A stretch of DNA of 64,000 bases, from positions 248,001-312,000 of the forward strand of contig NZ_CP138920.1 in NCBI RefSeq assembly GCF_047123815.1, written 5' to 3'. Position numbers and translations under genes: made by a program. Below the pieces are notes generated by a model that worked only from the letters and a program-made list of their open reading frames with translations, did no database searches and had not been told where the DNA came from. The DNA comes from Maricaulis sp017643475. Its GTDB lineage: Bacteria > Pseudomonadota > Alphaproteobacteria > Caulobacterales > Maricaulaceae. Of the stretch, positions 47,570 to 57,185 are shown piece after piece. How positions within the stretch are numbered: the first letter of the stretch is position 1; each line of letters begins with the position of its first letter.

Positions 47570-49786
47570 ATGAAAACCACGAAACTCGCGCAGAAATCTC
47601 TGCTGTGGGCAGGCGCCAGCGTTGCCGCGCTGACCCTTGCTGCCACGCCGTCCTTCGCCCAGGACAATGGCGCTGCCACGCTGGATGTAATCACCGTGAC
47701 GACGAACCGTCGCGAAGAGAATATCCAGGACGTTGCAAACTCCGTTACCGCTCAGTCCGGCGAGGATCTGGCCCCTTACACCGAGGGTGGTGCCGACATC
47801 TTGACGCTGGCAGCTCGCATTCCGTCTGTATATGCGGAAAGCTCTAACGGCCGTGTCGCTCCGCGCTTCTACATCCGCGGCCTCGGCAATACGGACTTCG
47901 ACCTGGCAGCTTCGCAGCCGGTTTCCATCATCATGGACGACATCGTCCAGGAAAACGTGATCCTCAAGAGCTTCCCGCTCTTTGACGTCCAGCAGGTTGA
48001 AATCGCACGCGGCCCGCAGGGCACGCTGTTCGGTCGCAACACCACGGCGGGTACCATCAAGTTCGACAGTGTTCGTCCGTCCCAGGAAACCGATGGTTTC
48101 ATGAGCCTCACCCTGGGTTCGCTCGGTACGGTCAATCTGGAAAGCGCCATTGGCGGCGCGCTGATCGAGGACGTGCTGTCTGCACGTATCTCGCTTCTCT
48201 CCCAGAACCGTGATGACTGGATCGATAACGCCTTCACCGGTGAGAATGACGCCATGGGCGGCCACAATGAGTGGGCCGGCCGTGCACAGCTTCTCTACAC
48301 GCCGAATGACAGTTTCGACGCCCTGTTCAACGTTCACGCACGTTCCCTGACGGGTACGGCTGCGATCTTCCGCGCCAATATCCTGACGCCGGGCTCGAAC
48401 GATCTGAACGCCAATTTTGATCGTGGTGAAGTCTACTACGACAGCACGTTCAACAACCCTCAGAATTATGATTCCTGGGGTACCAGCGCGAACATGAACT
48501 TCTACCTCGATGGGGGCATGACCTTCACCTCCATCACCGGCTACGAAAACGCTGAAGGCCGCAGCCTCGGCGATATCGATGGCGGCAACCTGGTCAACGG
48601 CCCGGGTTTCATCCCCTTCCCGTCCGAGACGCAGGATGGTCTGGACGATCTGGACCAGTTCACCCAGGAATTCCGCCTGGCGTCTTCTGACGAGCTGGAC
48701 ACGACCTGGCAGATCGGCGCCTATTATTTCGACGGCGCTTTCGACATCACCACGCTCGGCCCGAATGGCGGCTTCCCGCCGCCGACCACCGTACGTCACG
48801 AGAACGAGCTGTGGGCTGTCTTCGGCCAGGTCTCTCACCAGGTTAATGAGCGCCTGAACCTGTCCGGTGGCGTTCGCTACACCAGCGACGAGAAGTCCTT
48901 GGAAGTCATCCAGGCCGTATGGCCGGCCGGCGGTCCTTACAGCGTCTCTGATGAAGAGGTGAGCTGGGACCTGTCTGCATATTATGACTACAGCGACGAA
49001 ACGGCCTTCTTTGCCCGTGTGGCTCGCGGCTTCCGCGGCCCGTCAATCCAGGGCCGTGACGTTGCCTTCTTCGGTACGCCGTCGATCGCAGACAGCGAAA
49101 CGTCCATCTCCTACGAGGCCGGCATCAAGTCCGAGCCGATGGGTGGCCGTGCGCGTATCAATGCGACCGCGTTCTACTACACCGTTTCCGACCTGCAGCT
49201 GTCTGCTGTCGGTGGCGGCGGCAACCTCGTCCAGCTGGTCAATGCTGACGAAGGTGTTGGCTATGGATTCGAAGTCGACAGTGAATTCCTGGTCAGCGAA
49301 AACCTGCTGATCACGGCCGGCTTCTCATGGAACGAGACCGAGCTGCAGGACGACACCCTGGAAGTTGGCGTCTGTGCCCAGTGTACGGTCACCGACCCGG
49401 ACGCGGACAATGACGGCTTCGCCGAAGTTGACGGCAACCCGTTCCCGCAGGCTCCGGACTACATCGTCAGCCTGACGGCTCGCTATTCCATCCCGGCTGA
49501 TAATGGCGGTGAATGGTTCGTCTACACCGACTGGTTCTACCAGGGTCGCACCAACCTCTTCCTCTACGAATCCGAGGAGTTCTACTCCGAGGGCAATTTC
49601 GAGGGTGGCCTGCGCGTCGGCTATGCCGGCAGCCTACCGAATGGTCGTGCGTTTGAAGCTGCTGTCTTCAGCCGCAACATCACCGGCGAGGAAAACCTCG
49701 TTGGCGGCATCGACTTCAACAACAACACCGGTTTCGTGAATGAGCCGAGTGTCTGGGGTGTGTCCTTCCGCGCGGACTTCAACTAG
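47570..49786 (+). CDS. TonB-dependent outer membrane receptor
   Basis: A 738-residue outer-membrane transporter. A signal peptide (KSLLWAGASVAALTLAATPSFA) leads into a plug domain: DVITVTTNRREENIQDVANSVTA, PRFYIRGLGNTDFDL, VSIIMDDIVQEN and VEIARGPQGTLFGRNTTAGTI (residues about 45-170). The rest is a 22-strand barrel ending in SVWGVSFRADFN, with a terminal aromatic-x-Asn-type signature. The start may also be ATG 47558, four codons earlier. A typical TonB box is not obvious beyond the VITVT stretch. The sequence does not show whether it carries siderophores, vitamins or sugars. Monocistronic. Confidence 0.94.
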   Translation: MKTTKLAQKSLLWAGASVAALTLAATPSFAQDNGAATLDVITVTTNRREENIQDVANSVTAQSGEDLAPYTEGGADILTLAARIPSVYAESSNGRVAPRFYIRGLGNTDFDLAASQPVSIIMDDIVQENVILKSFPLFDVQQVEIARGPQGTLFGRNTTAGTIKFDSVRPSQETDGFMSLTLGSLGTVNLESAIGGALIEDVLSARISLLSQNRDDWIDNAFTGENDAMGGHNEWAGRAQLLYTPNDSFDALFNVHARSLTGTAAIFRANILTPGSNDLNANFDRGEVYYDSTFNNPQNYDSWGTSANMNFYLDGGMTFTSITGYENAEGRSLGDIDGGNLVNGPGFIPFPSETQDGLDDLDQFTQEFRLASSDELDTTWQIGAYYFDGAFDITTLGPNGGFPPPTTVRHENELWAVFGQVSHQVNERLNLSGGVRYTSDEKSLEVIQAVWPAGGPYSVSDEEVSWDLSAYYDYSDETAFFARVARGFRGPSIQGRDVAFFGTPSIADSETSISYEAGIKSEPMGGRARINATAFYYTVSDLQLSAVGGGGNLVQLVNADEGVGYGFEVDSEFLVSENLLITAGFSWNETELQDDTLEVGVCAQCTVTDPDADNDGFAEVDGNPFPQAPDYIVSLTARYSIPADNGGEWFVYTDWFYQGRTNLFLYESEEFYSEGNFEGGLRVGYAGSLPNGRAFEAAVFSRNITGEENLVGGIDFNNNTGFVNEPSVWGVSFRADFN

Positions 49787-49810
49787 TCCACCCGACAGAC
49801 CTGAAAAAAG

Positions 49811-49841
49811 AACCCCGGAGCGCTTGCTCCGGGGTTTTTCT
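49811..49841. terminator. Bidirectional terminator between the TonB receptor and penicillin acylase genes
   Basis: AACCCCGGAGC pairs with GCTCCGGGGTT around GCTT. T runs occur on the right and A runs on the left, so it can end both convergent transcripts. Confidence 0.9.
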
Positions 49842-49846
49842 TTGAC

Positions 49847-51988
49847 CTACCGGGACAGCGGGGAATACCCCTCGCCCTCCAGCGCCAGATCAAGTGTGCG
49901 CCATTCCTCTGCCGCAAACAGGACCGCCTGATCGTCATAATGCGCCGACATGCGGTCCAGCGTAGCAGAGCCGTACTGATGGATGGCCCGCGAACGCAGC
50001 TCGCCATCAGGCATCCACTCGATGAAATTGATGTAGGTATCACCCGCGACCGCGCGCAACTGCCCGTTCTCATCAAGATTGGCAGATCCACCGTATATGG
50101 CTCGGAGTATGTCCGGGCCGCCGCCCAGGGGCAGATTCACGTCGCCGCGGATCATTCGATTGACTTCACCCCAGCTTGGATCAAGCCGTCCGTAGTGGGA
50201 CATCAATTCGTCCGCCGCTTCTCGCAGGGCATCCGCCGGGGCCATGTCCCAGGGGTCTTCGTGGTGACGGTTGTGAATGGTCCGAACGGCCGTCAGTACA
50301 CCCAGAGCCGCTGCCCGGCTGTCGATCTCGGTCGACATATCCCAGCTGGCCAACACAGCCTGAGCTGAAAGCAGATCGTCATCGCCGGTGAAATCCATGG
50401 CCAGGATCTCGCGCACAAGCCGCCCGACCGCGGAAGTCTCCGAGTAGACCTTGTCGAACTTGATGTCCTCCAGACGCGCCGCTGTCAGTGCGCGCTCATT
50501 GCGCATCAGCGTGAGGCCACGATGCGCACGGTTGGTCATGCGCGGCTCGATCCCGAAGGTCGGCGAAAACGCCGCCGCATCCAGATTGTCGTTCACGGCG
50601 GTTGCATCAAACGGAGTCTGGTTTGCTGACAACAACCATCCCGAAGCGGGGTTGTGATAGAGCGGCAAGGCCGAGAGCGGGTGATAGTCCTGCCAGATTA
50701 ATTCCGACCGGTCGCCCGGCAGGTAATCGCGCCAGTTCCAGCCCTCTTCACGCACCGGCATGGCCGCGTTGTAGACATAGGCAATCTCGCCGGTGCGATC
50801 AGCATAGACCGTATTGAGCGAGGAGATCGCATTCATCTCCATCGCCTCATACCAGGCGTCCCAGTTCTCGGCCCGGTTCATGCGATACCATTGCTCAACC
50901 TGGCGGATCTCATCCATGCCCGAATAGCGGATGGCATAGTCGCCGTGTTCAGTGCGGATGACCGGGCCGTGCTCGGACCACCACATGTCACGCTCAACGG
51001 TCCAGCGGATTGAACCCCAGATGCGCACATTGAGGCGCGCCGTGCCATGTTCCAGCTCGCGCCATTCCCCATCCAGCAGGTAACGATCACCCTCGGTTTC
51101 GAGCACATAGACATCCGCCAGGTCCGGCAGGTTCACCGTATGCGCCCAGCCCAGATCGGCGCTGTGCCCATGCAGGATCAACGGCGCGCCGGGAAATGTC
51201 CCGCCAACCATGTCCCAGCCCTCGCCCGAACGCACGCGCGCCTCATACCAGGCAACCGGCCCCTCGAAAGGCTGGTGGGAATTGATGACCAGGCGTGTTG
51301 CACCGTCCGCGGAAAATTCCGGCGCGATGGCAAAGGCGTTGGAACCGAATGGCAATCGCGCCTCGTCCAGCCACTGGAAAGCGCTTTGCGTCGATCGCAT
51401 GGAAATCGCGCGCTGGCGTTCCTCGGCAAACAGCTCCGTCAGCGTATCATCCAGCCCGTACATGAAGGGCGTGCGCAGGACAAAGCCAGCGACCACGTCT
51501 TCCGGTGTAACCGGCAGGACATCATTCCAGACGCGGGTGGGATGCTGCGCAGCATAAAGGTTCAGACCTGCAGCATAACCTTCGAGCAAGCCTTTGACGT
51601 TGCTGGAGATATCCTGCTCATAGCGCGCCGCGACGAGCTCACGGATCCGCAGCAATTGAACGACATAATCCGTCGGAGCCGCGTCTGCACCCTGATAACG
51701 CGCCAGCTCACCACGTGCAGCAACCAGCGTCGTCTGGATTGTCGCCCAGTCGTCCTCGGCGTGGGCATAAGCGAGGCCAAAGGCTGCGGCCGCATCAGTG
51801 TCGCCCGTAATGTGCGGAACTCCATATTCATCACGAAGGACTTCCGCCGAAGCAAAGGGCTCGGCCGCGGCTACGGCTTCCTGCCGCGACATTCCCGGAC
51901 CGGAGCCCAGGGTGAAGCTGGCCAGCAGCGCGAAAACCGCGATCAGAATGGCAAGTGAAATGAAGACCGACCGATTGATATTGAACAC
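49847..51988 (-). CDS. Exported penicillin acylase family (S45) N-terminal nucleophile hydrolase
   Basis: A 713-residue precursor. A membrane/signal segment (SLAILIAVFALLASFTLG) is followed by the alpha-chain (LRDEYGVPHITGDTDAAAAFGLAYAHAEDDW). The autocleavage and catalytic site is LPFGSNAFAI, making Ser216 the new N-terminal nucleophile of the beta chain. The beta chain includes WYRMNRAENWDAWYEAM and the Asn region of the oxyanion hole (ISSLNTVYADRTGEIAYVYNA). Such enzymes cleave amides including beta-lactams, N-acyl homoserine lactones and acyl-amino acids. GTG is the start codon, after GGAGGG. Quorum quenching is possible but not shown. Confidence 0.93.
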   Translation of the reverse strand: MFNINRSVFISLAILIAVFALLASFTLGSGPGMSRQEAVAAAEPFASAEVLRDEYGVPHITGDTDAAAAFGLAYAHAEDDWATIQTTLVAARGELARYQGADAAPTDYVVQLLRIRELVAARYEQDISSNVKGLLEGYAAGLNLYAAQHPTRVWNDVLPVTPEDVVAGFVLRTPFMYGLDDTLTELFAEERQRAISMRSTQSAFQWLDEARLPFGSNAFAIAPEFSADGATRLVINSHQPFEGPVAWYEARVRSGEGWDMVGGTFPGAPLILHGHSADLGWAHTVNLPDLADVYVLETEGDRYLLDGEWRELEHGTARLNVRIWGSIRWTVERDMWWSEHGPVIRTEHGDYAIRYSGMDEIRQVEQWYRMNRAENWDAWYEAMEMNAISSLNTVYADRTGEIAYVYNAAMPVREEGWNWRDYLPGDRSELIWQDYHPLSALPLYHNPASGWLLSANQTPFDATAVNDNLDAAAFSPTFGIEPRMTNRAHRGLTLMRNERALTAARLEDIKFDKVYSETSAVGRLVREILAMDFTGDDDLLSAQAVLASWDMSTEIDSRAAALGVLTAVRTIHNRHHEDPWDMAPADALREAADELMSHYGRLDPSWGEVNRMIRGDVNLPLGGGPDILRAIYGGSANLDENGQLRAVAGDTYINFIEWMPDGELRSRAIHQYGSATLDRMSAHYDDQAVLFAAEEWRTLDLALEGEGYSPLSR

Positions 51989-52041
51989 ACGTCCCTCCCC
52001 GGCATGTGATTGTGCCGCAGAGCATAAGCCGGTCCGCGCCA

Positions 52042-52070
52042 GAAAAAAGGGGCGCTGAACCAGCGCCCCT
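52042..52070 (-). terminator. Terminator after the propeller-amidohydrolase gene
   Basis: On the minus strand AGGGGCGCTG pairs with CAGCGCCCCT around a 3-base loop and is followed by TTTTTTC. It lies 22 bases past the stop. Confidence 0.9.
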
Positions 52071-52092
52071 CAAATTCCGGATTATCAAACCC

Positions 52093-55000
52093 CTATTCCC
52101 AGTAATAGGCGTCGCGGGCCTCGTCGCCGGTGATGACCTCGTTGAGCGTCGTAGCATCATAGAGCCGGCCATTGAGCATCACATAGGCGATGTCGTCAGT
52201 GTTGGAGATATCGTCCAGCGGGTTGGAACGCATGATGACGAAATCCGCCAGCTTGCCTTCCTCAACCGTACCGATGTCATCGATAAAGCCGAGATGGACA
52301 GCCGGAGCCACGGTCGCCGTGCGCAGCACCTCGACCGGCGTCATGCCACCGCGGGAAAACGACCACATCTCCCAGTGGGCAGCGAGACCCTGCTGCTGGC
52401 CGTGGGCACCGATGGAGACCAGAACACCGCGCTGGGCCAGCTCCCGCGAGGTCGCGGCCGCATTGGCGTCAGCGAAGTTATCTTCCGGAGCCGTCGTGCG
52501 ACGAATGGACCCCGGACGCAGGATATGCGGCGGCACGTGTTCCGACAGGATCGGGTGTTCCCACACATTCATCGCCTGGCGCCAGTACGGGTCACCAGCC
52601 AGACCGCCATAGGTCACCGCCAGGGTCGGCGTCAGCGCAACCTGGGTGCCGGCATACATCTCGATGACATCATCATAGATCGCAGAGACCGGCAGGTTGT
52701 GCTCGATCGAGGTATTGCCGTCGGCCACCATGGACATGTCCATGTGATAGTTCGAACCACCTTCCGAGACGACGATCATGTCAGCCAGCATGGACGCATA
52801 GGTCACCTGCTGACGCTGGTCACGGCGCGGCTGGTTGTAGTTCTTGATGCCGTGGGCACCCTGGGCGTCCAGTCGGAAAACATGCTCCTGGGCGTCTTCA
52901 CGATCATTGATCTCGGCATGGAAACCCGGAGCCCGGGCGCCATAGACGATCTCGCCGGTCGAATAGGTCCGCGGCTGCAGCTGGATTCCGGCACGCTGAT
53001 ATTCACTTGCCGGGAAAATGGTACTGGCCGAGCTGGACGGATCGAAAATTGTCGTCACACCCAGCGCAAGATGCGCCATGGTCGACCAGTTCTGCTGCGG
53101 GATAATGCCGTCAGAAGCCTGCGGGCCATGCGCGTGGGCATCGATGAAGCCCGGCGTGATGGTGTGGCCGGTAACATCAGCCACGGTCGCGCCTGCAGGA
53201 ACATCGACACTGTCACGCGGACCAACGGCAACGATACGGTTGCCGTCGATCAGGATGACACCATCCTCGATCACACCGCCATCATCTTCGGCCATGGTAA
53301 TGATGCGTGCGCCCACGAGGGCGGTCATGCCTTCCGGAACAGCCGTCTCGACCGTCATGGAGAGCGACACACCCTCACCCGGCTGGCGTACTTCATAGCC
53401 CTCGCCATCCTCGGCATTCGGGTTCGGGCGGATCTCGGCGATCGTGGCCGAGAACAGCTCGGCGCCCATCGTCCAGTTGATCTGATTGCCATTATCCGAC
53501 CAGTTGATATCGGTCGCGCCATTCGAGGACAGTTCGACAACCGGCAGTGAACCGGAGGATTTGGACACCGAGATATTCTGCGGCCCGACCGGCATCGGCA
53601 TGACAAAGGCGTCGTAGTTTTCGCGGAAGGCCAGGTGACGACCATCTGGAGCGACGTGGAATTCGCCTGTCATCCCGCCATTGGCGTGGACGCGCTCGTC
53701 ATAGCCATTGAGATCAACGGAGTAGAGCTCCAGCGACGGCGTCCGGCGGGTCATGAAGACCCGGTCATTCGCGGCACCGAAATGGGGGGTGGAACCGCTG
53801 TCGGCAATCTCCCGCATGTCGCCACCAGACGCGGAAACCGCGAAAATACCCGTGGTTTCGGACCAGGCGCGCGAGGTCAGGAATCCACCGCCATCCTTTT
53901 CAAAGACAACCGTCTCGCCATCTGGCGAGAACCGCGGGCGACGATAGGTGCCCGGCTCATTGGTCAGCGTACGCTCGCTGCGGCCATTGGCGGCCACGGT
54001 GCGCACGGAACCCAGGTCCTGGTCATCCCAGGTCACAAATACCAGGCGGCGGCCATCACGGCTCCAGGACGGGAACAGCTCACGGCGATCAGACCGGTCA
54101 CGGGTCAGCCGACGCGGCTCACCGCCATCGGTATCCATGATGTAGAGCTTGCCGAGGCTTTCGAACACGACCTGCTCGCCATTGGGCGAGACGGACGTGA
54201 AGCGCGGCATCTGCGTCTGGAAACTCTCGGGAGCCACTTCGACCGACGGGCGCGGCGGATCAATGATCTCGCGCGTGTCATTGATGGCGAACGGGATATT
54301 GGTGACCTCACCCGTATTCACGTCCACCCGGTGGATGCCACCGCCAGCCCAGAACACAACCGAGCCGCTGTCCGGCGTCCAGTCCATGTTCGGATACATG
54401 CCCATCACGCCCCAGGTCTCCTGGTTGTCGCGATCGAGATTGTCGTGCAGCTGGCGGACCTCGCCGGAGCGAAGATCCTTCATGTAGAGGCCGGTCTGCA
54501 TGCCGTCACGGCGTACAAAGGCGATATACCGTCCATCCGGGGACGGCGACGGGCGCACGGCACCACCGACACCGTCTACGACCGTATCAACCTCACCGGT
54601 CTCCAGGTCGTAACGGCGGATATTGAACAGATCACCGTTGGAATCATCGGCATAGGTGAAGGTACTGCCGGAGCCGACAGCGCGCGTGAAATACACATAA
54701 CGGCCATCCGGCGAGAATATCGGCTCGCCCTGTTCCTTCTGGAAGGCCTCGCTCGGACGCTCGACAAGCTGGACACCGTTGCCGCCCAGCACATGGTACA
54801 TCCAGATTTCTCCCGTACCTGCGGAACGCGAGGTCGTGAAGTGTTTGCGGGCGGCAATATACCGGCCGTCGGGCGACCAGGTCGGGTTATTCAGCAGACG
54901 AAAACTCTCGCTGGTGATCTGGCGACGATTTTCACCGTCCGCATCCATCACCCAGATATTGTCACCACCACCGGCATCGGAGGTAAAGGCAATCTGCGAA

Positions 55001-55299
55001 CCATCAGGAGAGAAACGCGGCTGGATCTCCCAGGCGAGGCCCGAGGCAATATTGGTTGCCGCACCGCCCGTCATCGGGACCGTGTAAATGTCACCCAAAA
55101 GGTCAAACACGATGGTCTGGCCATCCGGAGAGACATCCAGGCTCATCCAGGTGCCTTCAGTGACATTGATCGGGATTTCGCGTGTTTCCATCGGCGGATT
55201 GGTGACATCCCAACCCGTTTCTTCCTCGTCCTGGAAAGCGAAAGCAGGCGCACCCGCCAGCATCGTGGTGGCGGTCAGGGCCGCAATAAGGCGTTTCAT
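52093..55299 (-). CDS. Exported amidohydrolase fused to a TolB-like beta-propeller
   Basis: A 1068-residue protein with a signal peptide (RLIAALTATTMLAGAPAFA). Residues about 50-640 are TolB/WD40-type repeats: DVSPDGQTIVFDLLGDIY, QPRFSPDGSQIAFTSDA, NPTWSPDGRYIAARKHF, MDWTPDSGSVVFWAG, FPSWSRDGRRLVFVTW, RPRFSPDGETVVFEKD. The amidohydrolase starts near 640: LVGARIITMAEDDGG, HTITPGFIDAHAHGP (the HxH metal pair) and GKLADFVIMRSNPLDDI at the end. The propeller plus amidohydrolase architecture is known in many marine bacteria and is thought to act on amides or peptides in the periplasm. The Met at 55299 follows GAGGGGAAC; the frame extends 10 codons upstream. Confidence 0.93.
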   Translation of the reverse strand: MKRLIAALTATTMLAGAPAFAFQDEEETGWDVTNPPMETREIPINVTEGTWMSLDVSPDGQTIVFDLLGDIYTVPMTGGAATNIASGLAWEIQPRFSPDGSQIAFTSDAGGGDNIWVMDADGENRRQITSESFRLLNNPTWSPDGRYIAARKHFTTSRSAGTGEIWMYHVLGGNGVQLVERPSEAFQKEQGEPIFSPDGRYVYFTRAVGSGSTFTYADDSNGDLFNIRRYDLETGEVDTVVDGVGGAVRPSPSPDGRYIAFVRRDGMQTGLYMKDLRSGEVRQLHDNLDRDNQETWGVMGMYPNMDWTPDSGSVVFWAGGGIHRVDVNTGEVTNIPFAINDTREIIDPPRPSVEVAPESFQTQMPRFTSVSPNGEQVVFESLGKLYIMDTDGGEPRRLTRDRSDRRELFPSWSRDGRRLVFVTWDDQDLGSVRTVAANGRSERTLTNEPGTYRRPRFSPDGETVVFEKDGGGFLTSRAWSETTGIFAVSASGGDMREIADSGSTPHFGAANDRVFMTRRTPSLELYSVDLNGYDERVHANGGMTGEFHVAPDGRHLAFRENYDAFVMPMPVGPQNISVSKSSGSLPVVELSSNGATDINWSDNGNQINWTMGAELFSATIAEIRPNPNAEDGEGYEVRQPGEGVSLSMTVETAVPEGMTALVGARIITMAEDDGGVIEDGVILIDGNRIVAVGPRDSVDVPAGATVADVTGHTITPGFIDAHAHGPQASDGIIPQQNWSTMAHLALGVTTIFDPSSSASTIFPASEYQRAGIQLQPRTYSTGEIVYGARAPGFHAEINDREDAQEHVFRLDAQGAHGIKNYNQPRRDQRQQVTYASMLADMIVVSEGGSNYHMDMSMVADGNTSIEHNLPVSAIYDDVIEMYAGTQVALTPTLAVTYGGLAGDPYWRQAMNVWEHPILSEHVPPHILRPGSIRRTTAPEDNFADANAAATSRELAQRGVLVSIGAHGQQQGLAAHWEMWSFSRGGMTPVEVLRTATVAPAVHLGFIDDIGTVEEGKLADFVIMRSNPLDDISNTDDIAYVMLNGRLYDATTLNEVITGDEARDAYYWE

Positions 55300-55391
55300 C
55301 TTGTTCCCCTCAACAGATTTGTTGCGCACAAACTAGTGCGCTCTGCGAGGTTCGCAAAACTAACGGATCTGTAAGATTAGTCGCAGTCGCG

Positions 55392-57026
55392 TCAATGAGC
55401 GCCGCCCATACGGCCCAGCTTCACACCATAATCCACTGCCAGCCGGTAATCCGGGTCATCATCACTGTCGACCATGAGCTGGCCGGCCTTGGACAGGAGG
55501 CGGTGACAATCGCGGCTGAGATGCCGTAATTCCAGGCGTTTTCCGGCTGCATCATATTTCAGCGCCAGATCCTCGATGGCCTGCAGGGCGGATTGATCGA
55601 CCACGCGGCTGTCGGCAAAGTCGACGATGATGTGTTCAGGATCGCCCTTGATGTCGAAAATCTCCATGAAAGACGTGGCGGAACCAAAGAAAAGCGGACC
55701 GTCGATCTGGTAGATCTTCTCTCCTGTATCGCCTTGCGACTCACGCGCATGGATGTGCGACGCCGCCTTCCAGGCATAAACCAGAGCGGAAACGATCACA
55801 CCCACGACCACCGCAATCGCCAGGTCGGCATACACAGTCACGCCCGTCACCAGAATGATGACAAAAGCATCGGACCGCGGAATGCGGCGCATGATGCGCA
55901 GGCTTTGCCAGGCAAAGGTTCCGATGACGACCATGAACATGACGCCCACCAATGCGGCCAGCGGGATTTGCTCGATCAGCGAGGACGCAAACAGGATGAA
56001 GACCAACAGGAAGAGCGCAGCTGCAACTCCCGCGATACGGAGGCGACCACCGGATTTCACATTGATCATTGACTGGCCGATCATCGCGCAACCGCCCATG
56101 CCACCAAAGAAACCGGTGATGATGTTGGCAGCGCCCTGAGCCAAACACTCCTGCGACGCACCGCCCTTGCGGCCGGTGATCTCGCCCACGAGGTTCAGGG
56201 TCAGCAAGCTCTCGATCAGACCAATCGCCGCCAGGATGACCGCATAGGGGAAGATAATTTCAAGAGTCTCGAAGTTCAGGGGCACGCTCGGAATATGAAA
56301 AGCCGGCAGTTCACCCTGGATCGAGGCCAGGTCACCAACCGTGGGAACATTCAGACCAAACGCGATGACGATGCCTGCAGTGACAACAATCCCCATCAGC
56401 GGCGCCGGGATCAGCTTGGTGAGTTTTGGTGTACCCCAGATAACCAGCATGGTCAGACCTGTCAGGCCTAGCATCAGCATTAGTTCGGGCATCGGAAGCC
56501 ACTCGCCACCCAGGGCGCCATGACCACCACCGCCATGATCGGAACCGGGAACCTGGAAAAGCTTGAGCTGGGCCAGGCCAATGACGATCGCCAGCCCGTT
56601 CACAAATCCCAGCATGACCGGATGGGGCACCATGCGAATGAACTTGCCCAGCCGGAAAATGCCCGCACCGACCTGCAAAATGCCCATCAGGACCACAGTC
56701 GCAAACAGGTATTCAACGCCATGCGTAGCCACTAGGTGGACCATGACGACGGCCAGCGCGCCTGTAGCGCCAGAGATCATGCCTCTGCGACCACCGAACA
56801 AAGCTGTGACAAGGCCCACGATGAAGGCTGCATACAGACCAACCAGCGGCTCCACACCGGCTACAAAGGCAAAGGCCACGGCTTCCGGCACTAGGGCCAG
56901 GGCAACCGTCAGGCCCGCCAGGACCTCGATGCGCAGCTGACCCACGGTCAGTTCCGGCAGTTCACCGCGATTGCGTACGGATGCGGACAGGCGTTCAGCG
57001 AACGCAGCGAGCGTGTTTCGGATCAT
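55392..57026 (-). CDS. SulP family anion permease with STAS domain
   Basis: A 544-residue transporter with about 10-12 membrane helices: LTVALALVPEAVAFAFVAGVEPLVGLYAAF (the SulP signature region), FVNGLAIVIGLAQL, and QGAANIITGFFGGMGGCAMIGQSMINV. The C-terminal STAS domain reads YQIDGPLFFGSATSFMEIFD and IIVDFADSRVVDQSALQAIEDLALKYDAAGKRLELRHLS. SulP proteins exchange sulfate, bicarbonate, chloride or oxyanions; the substrate here is not clear. I start at the ATG 57024-57026; an upstream GTG at 57062 is also open. It is divergent from the exopolysaccharide locus. Confidence 0.92.
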   Translation of the reverse strand: MIRNTLAAFAERLSASVRNRGELPELTVGQLRIEVLAGLTVALALVPEAVAFAFVAGVEPLVGLYAAFIVGLVTALFGGRRGMISGATGALAVVMVHLVATHGVEYLFATVVLMGILQVGAGIFRLGKFIRMVPHPVMLGFVNGLAIVIGLAQLKLFQVPGSDHGGGGHGALGGEWLPMPELMLMLGLTGLTMLVIWGTPKLTKLIPAPLMGIVVTAGIVIAFGLNVPTVGDLASIQGELPAFHIPSVPLNFETLEIIFPYAVILAAIGLIESLLTLNLVGEITGRKGGASQECLAQGAANIITGFFGGMGGCAMIGQSMINVKSGGRLRIAGVAAALFLLVFILFASSLIEQIPLAALVGVMFMVVIGTFAWQSLRIMRRIPRSDAFVIILVTGVTVYADLAIAVVVGVIVSALVYAWKAASHIHARESQGDTGEKIYQIDGPLFFGSATSFMEIFDIKGDPEHIIVDFADSRVVDQSALQAIEDLALKYDAAGKRLELRHLSRDCHRLLSKAGQLMVDSDDDPDYRLAVDYGVKLGRMGGAH

Positions 57027-57185
57027 GGTTTCAGCCGGTTCTTGTCTGGATTGGTCCCGCACCTACGCCTTCACGCCGCTTTAGTCCAGCCATTGTGCAG
57101 CGCAGCAGCCATGCAAACACGCCGTCGCGACACGCAAACACAATTTTAACCATGCCTTTCAACGAAATCTTCGGGCTGAGGAGCC

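Noticed and set aside
47426..48838. A 470-codon minus-strand frame opposite the TonB receptor
   Set aside because: Mirror of the plug and barrel of a clear outer-membrane receptor; no domain or ribosome site.
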